64,000 nucleotides of DNA from Natronomonas salinimetallica (GTDB lineage Archaea; Halobacteriota; Halobacteria; Halobacteriales; Haloarculaceae). The position numbers and the translations under genes are program-made. The notes under the pieces are model-generated. The model worked only from the letters and a program-made list of their open reading frames with translations, searched no databases and was not told the origin of the DNA. The DNA lies in assembly GCF_013839515.1 (NCBI RefSeq), contig NZ_JACDNQ010000008.1:50584-114583 (forward strand), given 5' to 3'. Below are positions 8,090-15,865 of the stretch, piece by piece; the stretch's first letter is position 1; each line of letters starts with the position of its first letter.

Positions 8090-8455
8090 ATGGCCGAACA
8101 CTACTCGTCGTTCGAGCCCAAGGGAACCCGCTGGCTGCTCCAGCGGATCACGGCCGCGTTCCTCGTCGTCGTGTTGGCGTACCACTTCCTGTTGTTGCAC
8201 TTCGTCAACCACGCGGCCGACATCACCTTCGCCGGGTCGCAAGTCCGGATGAGCCAGGTCGGCTACTTCTCGACGATGGTGTTGTTCTTGATCACCGCGG
8301 CGTTCCACGGCGTCAACGGCGTCTACAACGCCCTCGTCAATCAGGGTCTCGACGGCACCCAAAAGACCGTCGTTAAATGGCTTCTCATCGTCGCGGGGAC
8401 GCTCCTCGTCGTCCAGGGGACCCGCGTCGCGAGCGCCATGACGGGGCTGTTCTAA
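8090..8455 (+). CDS. sdhD: Succinate dehydrogenase, membrane anchor subunit
   Basis: The second membrane anchor, 121 aa with three helices; it has the paired pattern RITAAFLVVVLAYHFLLLHFV and ITAAFHGVNGVYNAL, where the histidines are candidate haem ligands. The ATG follows the sdhC stop by one base and the sdhB ATG comes two bases after its own stop, indicating tight translational coupling within one operon. Confidence 0.9.
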   Translation: MAEHYSSFEPKGTRWLLQRITAAFLVVVLAYHFLLLHFVNHAADITFAGSQVRMSQVGYFSTMVLFLITAAFHGVNGVYNALVNQGLDGTQKTVVKWLLIVAGTLLVVQGTRVASAMTGLF

Positions 8456-8457
8456 CA

Positions 8458-9321
8458 ATGAGCACGCAAGTCCAAGAGCGGGAGACGGATACGGAAGCCG
8501 AAGAAACGTCCGACCAGCAACAACGCCGACGCTCGGAGACGGGCGAACGCGACGACATGCGGGAGCGTGCGGAGACGGACCTCTCCGAGGCCGACGAGAC
8601 GGTTCGGATCAAGGTGTTCCGCTACGACCCCGAGGTCGAGGGGAAAAAGGACCCCCGCTTCGACACCTTCGAGGTACCGTTCCGGAAGGGAATGACGGTC
8701 CTCGACTCGCTCATCTACGCGCGGGACCACTTCGATTCGAGCCTTACCTTCCGACACTCCTGTCGGCAGGCGATCTGTGGCTCGGACGCGCTCTTCGTCA
8801 ACGGACGACAGCGACTCGGCTGTAAGACCCAGATGGTCGATTTGGAGTGGCCGGTTCGGATCGAACCGCTGCCACACGCCGAGGTCGTCAAGGACCTCGT
8901 CGTCGACATGGAGCACTTTTACGACCAGATGGAAGCAGTCGAGCCGTACTTCCAGACGAACGACCTCCCGGACGGGGAACTCGAAGAGCAGCGACAGACC
9001 CGAGAGAACCGCGAGAAGGTCAAGATGTCGACGCGCTGTATCTGGTGTAGCGCGTGTATGTCCTCGTGTAACATCGCGGCGGGCGACAACGAGTACCTCG
9101 GCCCGGCGGCCATCAACAAGGCATACCGATTCGCGATGGACAAACGGGAGGGAGCGGACATCAAAGAACACCGCCTCAACATCATCGAACAGGAACACGG
9201 CGTCTGGCGCTGTCAAACGCAGTTCTCCTGTACGGAAGTCTGTCCGAAGGATATCCCCCTGACGGAGCACATCCAGGAACTGAAACGCGAGGCAGTCAAG
9301 AGCAACCTGAAGTTCTGGTAG
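8458..9321 (+). CDS. sdhB: Succinate dehydrogenase, iron-sulfur subunit
   Basis: A 287-aa SdhB. It carries the [2Fe-2S] site as C102, C107, D110 and C122 (CRQAICGSDALF...LGC); the aspartate in the third position also occurs in E. coli SdhB. The [4Fe-4S] ligands are CIWCSACMSSC (194-204) and the [3Fe-4S] site includes CQTQFSCTEVCPKDIP. A roughly 45-residue acidic, low-complexity N-terminal extension precedes the ferredoxin fold and is a haloarchaeal trait. Electrons pass from the flavin in SdhA to quinone in SdhCD. Confidence 0.95.
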   Translation: MSTQVQERETDTEAEETSDQQQRRRSETGERDDMRERAETDLSEADETVRIKVFRYDPEVEGKKDPRFDTFEVPFRKGMTVLDSLIYARDHFDSSLTFRHSCRQAICGSDALFVNGRQRLGCKTQMVDLEWPVRIEPLPHAEVVKDLVVDMEHFYDQMEAVEPYFQTNDLPDGELEEQRQTRENREKVKMSTRCIWCSACMSSCNIAAGDNEYLGPAAINKAYRFAMDKREGADIKEHRLNIIEQEHGVWRCQTQFSCTEVCPKDIPLTEHIQELKREAVKSNLKFW

Positions 9322-9358
9322 CAGTAGTCTCAAGTCGCTCAAAACCCAACATAATACC

Positions 9359-11194
9359 ATGACAATACACGAACACGACGTGATCGTCGTCGGTGCTGGC
9401 GGTGCCGGGCTCCGGGCCGCGATCGCAGCCAACGAGGAGGGCGCGGACGTGGCAATGGTCACGAAACTCCACCCAGTCCGCTCGCACACCGGTGCCGCCG
9501 AGGGCGGGATCAACGCGGCTTTGCGGGACGGCGACGACTGGGAACTCCACGCCTACGATACGATGAAGGGGTCGGACTATCTCGGTGACGCCCCGGCCAT
9601 CGAGACGCTCGCCCAGGACGCTCCCGAGGAGGTCATCCAACTCGAACACTGGGGGATGCCCTTCTCCCGCGAGGACGACGGCCGCGTCTCCCAGCGCCCC
9701 TTCGGCGGGCTCTCGTTTCCCCGAACGACCTATGCCGGTGCCGAGACCGGCCACCACCTGCTGCACACGATGTACGAGCAGGTCGTCAAACGCGGGATCA
9801 CGGTCTACGACGAGTTCTACGTCAGCCGACTCGCGGTCACAGACCACGACGACCCCGAAGACCGGGAGTGCCACGGCTGTGTCGCCTACGACATCAAGTC
9901 CGGCGACGTCGTTGGCTTCCGAGCCAACAACGGCGTCATCCTCGCAACCGGCGGCGACGGACAGGTCTTCGATCACACCACGAACGCCGTCGCCAACACC
10001 GGGGACGGCGCGGCGATGGCGTATCGTGCAGGCGTCCCGGTCGAGGACATGGAGTTCGTCCAGTTCCACCCGACGACACTCCCGTCGACCGGCGTGCTCA
10101 TCTCCGAGGGCGTCCGAGGCGAGGGCGGCATCCTGTATAACCGCGAGGGCGAGCGGTTCATGTTCGAACACGGCTACGCCAACAACGACGGCGAACTCGC
10201 CTCCCGGGACGTGGTCTCACGCGCCGAACTGACCGAAGTCAACGAGGGCCGCGGGATCAACGACGAGTACGTCTATCTCGACATGCGGCATCTCGGCGAG
10301 GAGCGGATCTACGACCGCCTCGAGAACATCATCCACCTCGCGGAGGACTTCGAGGGCGTCAATCCGGTCGAGGAGCCGATGCCGGTCAAGCCCGGACAGC
10401 ACTACCACATGGGCGGCATCGAAACGAGCGAGCACGGCGAAACGTGTATCAACGGGCTGTACGCCGCTGGCGAGTGTGCGTGTGCGTCGGTTCACGGCTC
10501 GAACCGACTCGGCGGCAACGCCCTGCCGGAACTGATCGTCTTCGGTGCCCGTGCCGGCCACCACGCCGCCGGCCGGGACCTCGGCAAGGCCGAGGTTCCG
10601 ATCGGATCGTCAGCCGAGTCCGAGGCCGAGGAGGGTCTCGACACGCCGGTCGAACCGGGCGCGCTCGACTCGACCGACGGCGACGTCGCCGCCGATGGAG
10701 CGTTGGTCGAGCCGACCGAAGTCGTCGAACACGCCGTCGAGTACGAACGGAGCCGGGTCGAAGACATGCTCGAACGCGACGGCACCAACCACGCCGAGAT
10801 CCGTGGGGACCTCCAGAAGGCGATGACCGAGAACGTCAACGTCTTCCGGGAGAAAGAGAGCCTCAAGGACGCTCTCGAAGTCATCCGCGAGTGCCGCGAG
10901 CGCTACCAGGACGTGGCCGTCTCGGATCCTTCCCGGACGTACAATACGGATCTGATCCACACGATCGAAACCCGGAATCTCATCGACATCGCCGAGACGA
11001 TTACGCTCGGCGCGTTGGCGCGCGACGAATTCCGTGGTGCTCACTGGCGGCGCGAACACCAAGAACGAAAGGACGAGGAGTGGCTCAAACACACGATGAT
11101 CTCCTGGAACGAGGGCACGCCGAGGCTCTACTACAAGCCCGTCGTCCTCGAAGGCGAAAGCAAAGAGTACGAGCCGAAAGTCCGCTCGTACTGA
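9359..11194 (+). CDS. sdhA: Succinate dehydrogenase, flavoprotein subunit
   Basis: A 611-aa FAD subunit that oxidises succinate to fumarate. The Rossmann motif VVGAGGAGLRAA, the covalent-flavin histidine segment VRSHTGAAEGGINAAL, the substrate-binding HPTTLPSTGVLISEG and HYHMGGIETSEHG are all intact. It is the last gene of sdhCDBA, 37 bp after sdhB. A low-conservation insert of about 45 residues around residue 430 (EAEEGLDTPVEPG) is acidic and probably surface exposed. Confidence 0.96.
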   Translation: MTIHEHDVIVVGAGGAGLRAAIAANEEGADVAMVTKLHPVRSHTGAAEGGINAALRDGDDWELHAYDTMKGSDYLGDAPAIETLAQDAPEEVIQLEHWGMPFSREDDGRVSQRPFGGLSFPRTTYAGAETGHHLLHTMYEQVVKRGITVYDEFYVSRLAVTDHDDPEDRECHGCVAYDIKSGDVVGFRANNGVILATGGDGQVFDHTTNAVANTGDGAAMAYRAGVPVEDMEFVQFHPTTLPSTGVLISEGVRGEGGILYNREGERFMFEHGYANNDGELASRDVVSRAELTEVNEGRGINDEYVYLDMRHLGEERIYDRLENIIHLAEDFEGVNPVEEPMPVKPGQHYHMGGIETSEHGETCINGLYAAGECACASVHGSNRLGGNALPELIVFGARAGHHAAGRDLGKAEVPIGSSAESEAEEGLDTPVEPGALDSTDGDVAADGALVEPTEVVEHAVEYERSRVEDMLERDGTNHAEIRGDLQKAMTENVNVFREKESLKDALEVIRECRERYQDVAVSDPSRTYNTDLIHTIETRNLIDIAETITLGALARDEFRGAHWRREHQERKDEEWLKHTMISWNEGTPRLYYKPVVLEGESKEYEPKVRSY

Positions 11195-11328
11195 TACGTC
11201 CGTCGGCTGGACGGAGCAAGATTTGACGAAGAACGGGCTCCGGGACCGGCGGCGTCAGCCGATCGGGCGAGAAACCTTGCCTCCCGGCCAATGCCGGATG
11301 GAAGCCCCCTCGAAAACGCGGGAGGCGG

Positions 11329-11709
11329 TCACCCGATAAATCCGTCCGTGCTCCACTCCGCGTTGCCGTCCGCCGGTTCGATCGAGACCGGGGCGCTCAC
11401 CAACACGAACGCGCTCTCCTCGTCGTCGTTTCTGATCTGTCGGGTCGCTTCCGGCGGGATCCAGATGGCGTCGCCGCTCTCCATATCGACCGATTCGCCG
11501 TCGACGACGACCGTCGCCGAGCCCTCGATGAGGACGTATATCTCTTCGTGGCCGTTCTCCGTGTGATCGTGGGGTCTGCTGTTCCAGTTCGGCTCACACC
11601 GGGTGACCGTCACCCCGACACGCTCGCTGTCGAGGGGCTCTCTAAGAAAGTGCATCCCGCCCGAGACGGGGTCGATGTCGCGGTAGTTGACGCGTTTGTA
11701 CGTGCTCAT
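11329..11709 (-). CDS. Cupin-domain protein, 126 aa
   Basis: A single small cupin barrel: motif 1 is HDHTENGHEEIYVLIEGSA (His, His and Glu metal ligands) and motif 2 is MESGDAIWIPPEATRQI, where the usual histidine is less clear. Stand-alone cupins of this kind bind a metal and a small ligand, and may be isomerases, dioxygenases or sensors. The N-terminal TYKRVNYRDIDPVSGGMHFL is common to haloarchaeal members. Convergent to sdhA; no operon partner. Confidence 0.82.
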   Translation of the reverse strand: MSTYKRVNYRDIDPVSGGMHFLREPLDSERVGVTVTRCEPNWNSRPHDHTENGHEEIYVLIEGSATVVVDGESVDMESGDAIWIPPEATRQIRNDDEESAFVLVSAPVSIEPADGNAEWSTDGFIG

Positions 11710-11793
11710 ACCGCCGCTTCACGGGCCACCAAGATAGGTTTCACGCCCGATCCCACCGCTCGACGATTCGAGCCGCGAGACGGCGAACGGCTC

Positions 11794-12633
11794 CTACGTC
11801 GTCGCGACCCGCTCGATTCGGTCTCCCCCGTCGGTCGGCGGATCCGAACTCATTCCGGCGACCGAGTCGAGGAACGCGATCCGGTAGCTCGCCGGACCGT
11901 TCCATTCGCCCCCGTCCGCGGCGCGCTCGCCGGCGAGCCCGAACCCGACGGTTCCCGAGAGCGCGGCCTCGAGTGGTGTTTCGGTCCCGCCGCCGGCGAA
12001 CGTCGCAAGCGTTACGCCGAGCATGCAGCCGGTCCCGACGACCCGTCCCATCATGTCGTCGCCAGCCGAGATCTCGTAGGCCGCCCCGGGACCGGCGACG
12101 ACGTCCGTCTCGCCGGAGGCGACGGCGACGGTATCGTACTCGCGGGCACACGACAGCGCCGCCTCGGCGACGTCGGCGTACTCGCCGACCGACTCGACGC
12201 CGCGGACCTCCGCGTCCTCGCCCGCGAGCGCAGAGATCTCGGCGTGATTGCCCTTTACGATCGCCACGTCGAGGTCCGCTAAGAGCCGGGTCCCGACCCG
12301 CGTCCGCGTCGGTGTCGCGCCGATGCCGACGGGATCGACGACGAGGGGGACGTCGCCGTCGTTCGCCGCCTCCCCCGCGGTGAGCATCGTCGCCTCGCCG
12401 GACTCGTCGACGGTACCCATGTTCAACAGACAGGCGTCCGCGGCCGCGACCATGTCGGCGACCTCGCGTTTGTCGTCGGACATGACCGGGAGCCCACCCC
12501 AATGGAGCGTGACGTTCGCTACGTCGTTGACGGTGACGTTGTTGGTGACGGAGTTAACGAGCGGTTCGGACGTTTCGATCGCATCGAGGGCGGCCGGAAG
12601 GCCAGCGTCCGTGCCGCCGTCGATCTCAGGCAT
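11794..12633 (-). CDS. thiM: Hydroxyethylthiazole kinase
   Basis: ThiM phosphorylates 4-methyl-5-hydroxyethylthiazole in thiamine salvage. The 279-aa ribokinase-fold protein contains VNSVTNNVTVNDVANVTLH, the substrate-side PVMSDD, VVDPVGIGATPTR, VKGNHAEISAL and the catalytic VGTGCMLGVTLA. Its ATG lies inside the 3' end of thiE (8-bp overlap), so the two are co-translated. The C-terminal tail after YRIAFLDSVAGM is short and variable. Confidence 0.95.
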   Translation of the reverse strand: MPEIDGGTDAGLPAALDAIETSEPLVNSVTNNVTVNDVANVTLHWGGLPVMSDDKREVADMVAAADACLLNMGTVDESGEATMLTAGEAANDGDVPLVVDPVGIGATPTRTRVGTRLLADLDVAIVKGNHAEISALAGEDAEVRGVESVGEYADVAEAALSCAREYDTVAVASGETDVVAGPGAAYEISAGDDMMGRVVGTGCMLGVTLATFAGGGTETPLEAALSGTVGFGLAGERAADGGEWNGPASYRIAFLDSVAGMSSDPPTDGGDRIERVATT

Positions 12634-13270
12634 CGATACCCACCCCTTCGACGGCCTCGGCGATCCGACGCGTCGCGGCCTCGGGATCGTCCGACCCCGT
12701 GATCGCCGAAATGACCGCGACGCCGTCGGCACCGGCCCGGACGACGGCGGCAGCGTTGTCGGGTGTGATGCCGCCGATACCGACGAACGGAACGTCGACA
12801 GCCTCCCGGACCGCCCGGATCCGCTCGAGTCCGACGTTCGATTGCTCGGGTGTGGTCTCCTTGGAGGTCGTCCCGTAGACCGCGCCGACGCCGAGATAGT
12901 CCGCACCCGCCGACTCCGCCTCGCGGGCGGCCGCCGGTGTCGAGACGGAGCGGCCAACGATCGCGTCCTCGCCGAGTCGCTCGCGGGCGAGGGGTACCGG
13001 GAGATCGTCGTCTCCGAGGTGGACACCATCGGCGTCGATCGCCGCGGCGATGTCGATCCGGTCGTTGACGATCAACGGCACGCCGGCCGCCCGCGTCGAC
13101 TCGCGGAGTTCGAGACCGAGTTCGTATCGTTCGCGGGCGCTTGCGCCCTTCTCGCGGAGTTGGACGACATCGACGCCGCCGTCGATCGCCGCCTCGACGA
13201 TCTCGACGGTCGAGCGCCCTTCCGAAAGCCCCGCGTCGGTCACCAGATACACGCCGAAGTTCTGATTCAT
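12626..13270 (-). CDS. thiE: Thiamine-phosphate synthase
   Basis: ThiE joins HMP-pyrophosphate to thiazole phosphate. The 214-aa TIM barrel shows YLVTDAGLSEGRST, VVQLREKGA, IVNDRIDIA, DGVHLGDDD, GRSVSTPA, DYLGVGAVYGTTSKET and VGIGGITPDNA. I start at MNQNFGVYLV (13270), which fits family length; the ATG at 13300 adds ten basic residues. An AATATTAT box lies close upstream (about 13279-13286). It forms an operon with thiM. Confidence 0.95.
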   Translation of the reverse strand: MNQNFGVYLVTDAGLSEGRSTVEIVEAAIDGGVDVVQLREKGASARERYELGLELRESTRAAGVPLIVNDRIDIAAAIDADGVHLGDDDLPVPLARERLGEDAIVGRSVSTPAAAREAESAGADYLGVGAVYGTTSKETTPEQSNVGLERIRAVREAVDVPFVGIGGITPDNAAAVVRAGADGVAVISAITGSDDPEAATRRIAEAVEGVGIDA

Positions 13271-13339
13271 ACAACCAGATAATATTCGCCGGCGTGGCAT
13301 CGGTCTTTCCGTTCGGTATCGTCCGTCCGGCCCTCCGAG

Positions 13340-13540
13340 TTATAAACCGAGCGCCGAAACCAGATCGTATCCGACGTCGAAATACTCGACGATCCTGAAT
13401 CCGGCGTAGATGCCGACGATTCCGAGCACGCCGGCGATGGTCGGCGGGGCCGGGATCGGGACGCCGATCGCGGCGAAGGCCGCCCCGGCGAGGAATCCGG
13501 TCGTGAACGCCATGACCGCGACGATGACGGGGGTGCTCAT
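13340..13540 (-). CDS. XapX-family small membrane protein, 66 aa
   Basis: A 66-aa protein with two membrane helices, the characteristic Gly-rich first helix (TGFLAGAAFAAIGVPIPAPP) and GVLGIVGIYAGFRIVEYF. The VPIPAPPTIAGVLGI motif is diagnostic for XapX domain proteins, whose function is unknown. It is in tandem with, but 69 bp upstream of, the thiE region and is probably independently expressed. Confidence 0.85.
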   Translation of the reverse strand: MSTPVIVAVMAFTTGFLAGAAFAAIGVPIPAPPTIAGVLGIVGIYAGFRIVEYFDVGYDLVSALGL

Positions 13541-13628
13541 CGTTCACTACCGCGACCGGGGTCACCTAATCGCTTCGGATCCGGGGCGTGCTTTCGGGAC
13601 TGTCTGACACGGTGGGTGCGTAATCCGA

Positions 13629-14174
13629 TCACCCGGACCTCCGTTGGCGCACCTGTGTTACGTCCCCGGTGGGTTCCGCGGGGACACCCGTCACGGTCAC
13701 GCCGGGCGGGACGTCCTCGACGACGACGCTTCCGGCCCCGACTGACGCCGCCTCGCCGACGACGATATCCCCGAGCAGCGTCGCGCTCGCGCCGACGGTG
13801 ACGCCGTCCCCGAGCGTCGGATGTCGCTTCTCGCGGCGCATCGAATCGCCGCCGAGCGTGACACCGTGATACAGGAGGACGTCGTCGCCGACCTCGGCGG
13901 TTTCGCCGATCACGACGCCGGCACCGTGGTCGATGAACAGTCGGCGGCCGATCTCGGCGGCGGGATGTATTTCGATGCCGGTGAGAAACCGAACGACCTG
14001 TGAGAGAAAGCGGGCGCTAAAACGGTGCCCACGGTTCCACAGCGCGTGTGCGATACGGTATCCCCAGACGGCGTGGACACCGGAGTACAACAGTGCGACG
14101 GTCACGGCACTCCTCGCGGCCGGATCCTTCGTGCGTGCGGTCCGAACGTCCTCTTTGATCGTGTCGAGTACCAT
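13629..14174 (-). CDS. cysE: Serine O-acetyltransferase (short CysE/EpsC type)
   Basis: Left-handed beta-helix acyltransferase, 181 aa. It has the short SAT N-terminal helices (SGVHAVWGYRIAHALW), then hexapeptide repeats with IHPAAEIGRRLFIDHGAGVVIGETA and GVTLGG, the acetyl-CoA and serine sites. It makes O-acetylserine for cysteine synthesis. Start at ATG 14174. The C-terminal end (VTGVPAEPTGDVTQVRQRRSG) lacks the long inhibitory tail of enteric CysE. No cysteine synthase is adjacent. Confidence 0.88.
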   Translation of the reverse strand: MVLDTIKEDVRTARTKDPAARSAVTVALLYSGVHAVWGYRIAHALWNRGHRFSARFLSQVVRFLTGIEIHPAAEIGRRLFIDHGAGVVIGETAEVGDDVLLYHGVTLGGDSMRREKRHPTLGDGVTVGASATLLGDIVVGEAASVGAGSVVVEDVPPGVTVTGVPAEPTGDVTQVRQRRSG

Positions 14175-14508
14175 TTGTAGGGGGTTGGGGAGGGGTTAAA
14201 ACCGAAACGCGACGGGAGACTGCGTTCAGAACGGATGACAACGGGCGGGACGGCGATCACGGACCCCGGAACGGGGGCAACGAACGAAACGAAAACGGCG
14301 AAAGCGAGAGGAACGGCGAAAGCGAGAGGAACGGCGAAAGCGACGGCCCGAAAACGGAGGACGGTACCGGCGGTGGAAGCCGACGGCTATCCGATACGTG
14401 GCCGGGCCGACGTCGGTACCGGGATGCCACGCCATACCCCGTGTTGGGGAAACGATGATATAAAAACTGTCGATCACTCGGGGGACGATTCCGGTCGACC
14501 GGGGGAGA
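14175..14508. other. Intergenic region with 18-bp tandem repeat and orphan TATA box
   Basis: No convincing gene in this 334-bp gap. An 18-bp unit (CGGCGAAAGCGAGAGGAA) is repeated at 14296-14313 and 14314-14331 with a partial third copy. A strong A/T box GATATAAAAAC at 14457-14467 has no protein-coding start at leaderless distance on either strand and may drive a small RNA, or be fortuitous. Confidence 0.6.
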
Positions 14509-14661
14509 TCAACGACAGCTGGCGAACGCACCCTCGGTGACGGCGGCCCCGCAGACGGCACAGCCACACCGGATGAGGGCCTGTCTGGTCCGTGTATCGA
14601 CGGGAATCTCGCCTCGACACTCGAAGCACACGAACGTGTCGGTCGTATTCTCGTGTTGCAT
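14509..14661 (-). CDS. Small zinc-ribbon protein (DUF7560-like), 50 aa
   Basis: A 50-residue protein with CFECRGEIPVD near residue 12 and CGCAVCGAAVT near residue 33, closing with EGAFASC. The pattern of a CxxC, an IxVD segment and a second CxVCGxxVT matches the haloarchaeal DUF7560 zinc-ribbon family as I recall it. The start is ATG 14661. It is shorter than typical gene-calling cut-offs, so easily missed. Function unknown. Confidence 0.65.
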   Translation of the reverse strand: MQHENTTDTFVCFECRGEIPVDTRTRQALIRCGCAVCGAAVTEGAFASCR

Positions 14662-14771
14662 GTCCCCGACAACTCGGTGCCCACACAAACCGTCAGCTGT
14701 GATTCCTGCCGGGTGGGAATCGGATTGCGGTGAACAGAGGGCTTACATTACTGAACCTCAAATCGGCGTAT

Positions 14772-15011
14772 ATGCCCGAAGTCGAAGTCTCGTTGCCGGA
14801 TCGAATCGACAGCGAAATCGCCCGCCTGGTCGATCAAGGCGAGTTCCTCAACCGCGAACAGGCGGTCGAGGAACTCCTCTCGATGGGCGTCTCGGCGTAC
14901 GCCCCCTCCGAAACGACGGAGGAACCCGACCAGGACCTATTCACACAGATGACCGAGGATCAACAGGACCCGGCCGCCCGAACCGACGACGGCGACGATT
15001 ACTCGTTTTGA
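14772..15011 (+). CDS. CopG-like/DUF7120 family protein, 79 aa
   Basis: The N-terminal half (PEVEVSLPDRIDSEIARLVD, then GEFLNREQAVEELLSMGV) has the beta-strand/helix/helix pattern of ribbon-helix-helix DNA-binding proteins, and resembles haloarchaeal DUF7120. The C-terminal 30 residues are acidic and disordered. The ATG 14772 follows CTTACATTA at about -28, supporting a leaderless start. Its DNA target is unknown. Confidence 0.75.
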   Translation: MPEVEVSLPDRIDSEIARLVDQGEFLNREQAVEELLSMGVSAYAPSETTEEPDQDLFTQMTEDQQDPAARTDDGDDYSF

Positions 15012-15026
15012 GCGGATCGAGGGCCG

Positions 15027-15761
15027 TTACTCCGAAAACGCGGTATCGCTCCGGTAGCCATAGCACATCGAGAGCCCCCGCTCGTCGGTCGGCGGATCTG
15101 ACGGGAGCGAGCGGAGCGACTCGGGACCCGGACGTGACGTCAATCCGAGCGCGACGGCGTCGAGGACGGCGGTGATCGGGAGCCGGGAACCGGTGGTCGC
15201 CTCGGCGACCGACTGGACGGTCGGCGGCGCGTCACGGTCGAACGCCACGAGCGCCCGCATTCGTTCCGCGTGTCCCGCCGCGACGTCCGGCGGTTCGGCC
15301 ATCACTTCGCCCGCGAAGGCCAAATAACACAGTTCGGGGTGTGCTTCGAAACAGACCGGCCGGGCCTCCTCGATCGCGCCGAGGAATTCGTCGACGGCGG
15401 CGACGGACGGGGCGCGCTCGAAGGCGGCGCGCGGGAGTTCCTCGCCCGTCTTGCGCTCGTGGACCCTGTTCGCGGCCCGATATCGGTGCTTTTTGGCCGC
15501 CTCACGCACGGGGGCCGGAACGATCGCGTCGGCCCGCTCGCCCAGCACCCGTCGTCCGGCCCGCTCGTTCGGCCGCGGCGTCCTCGCGGCCTCGAGGCCG
15601 ATCGGGACGTCGATCACGATTCGTGCCGCGGACTCCTCGTATCGGGTCCAGAGTTCCCCGATACCCTCGAAGACGGCCGCGTGGTCGAACCCCTCGGCCG
15701 TGTAGGCGACGGCGAGCCACTCGCCATCGCGGGCGACGCTGCCGACGTAGTGTTCGCTCAC
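15027..15761 (-). CDS. DUF429 family protein, 244 aa
   Basis: DUF429 proteins have an RNase H-like fold and no assigned reaction. Recognisable segments are VIDVPIGL (acidic residue in the fold core), RRVLGERADAIVPAPVREA, VCFEAHPELCYLAFAG and the C-terminal DAVALGLTSR. Length is normal. It is convergent with the RHH-like gene at 14772 and is followed upstream by a dispersed palindromic element. Confidence 0.8.
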   Translation of the reverse strand: MSEHYVGSVARDGEWLAVAYTAEGFDHAAVFEGIGELWTRYEESAARIVIDVPIGLEAARTPRPNERAGRRVLGERADAIVPAPVREAAKKHRYRAANRVHERKTGEELPRAAFERAPSVAAVDEFLGAIEEARPVCFEAHPELCYLAFAGEVMAEPPDVAAGHAERMRALVAFDRDAPPTVQSVAEATTGSRLPITAVLDAVALGLTSRPGPESLRSLPSDPPTDERGLSMCYGYRSDTAFSE

Positions 15762-15791
15762 GTGCGAGCCGTCTCACCCGGACCATGTAGG

Positions 15792-15865
15792 CGTATCGCC
15801 GGCTGTCCGTCGCGAACGGACGTCGCACCGCGACTCGCATACGCTGGGGACAGCCAGCAGTATCA
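15792..15865. repeat. Dispersed palindromic element, copy B (74 bp)
   Basis: Read on the complement it starts TGATACTGCTGGCTGTCC at 15865 and ends in CGACGGACAGCCGGCGATAC near 15793. It aligns over its whole length with copy C (25951-26024), including the shared inner GCGAGTCG-GGTGCGAC. The first three bases (TGA) are the stop codon of the antiporter gene that ends at 15863. Confidence 0.82.

Noticed and set aside
14235-14540. 101-codon + strand frame in the cysE upstream gap
   Set aside because: Its residues derive from the 18-bp repeat (AKARGT units) and it overlaps the 50-aa zinc-ribbon gene; no promoter.
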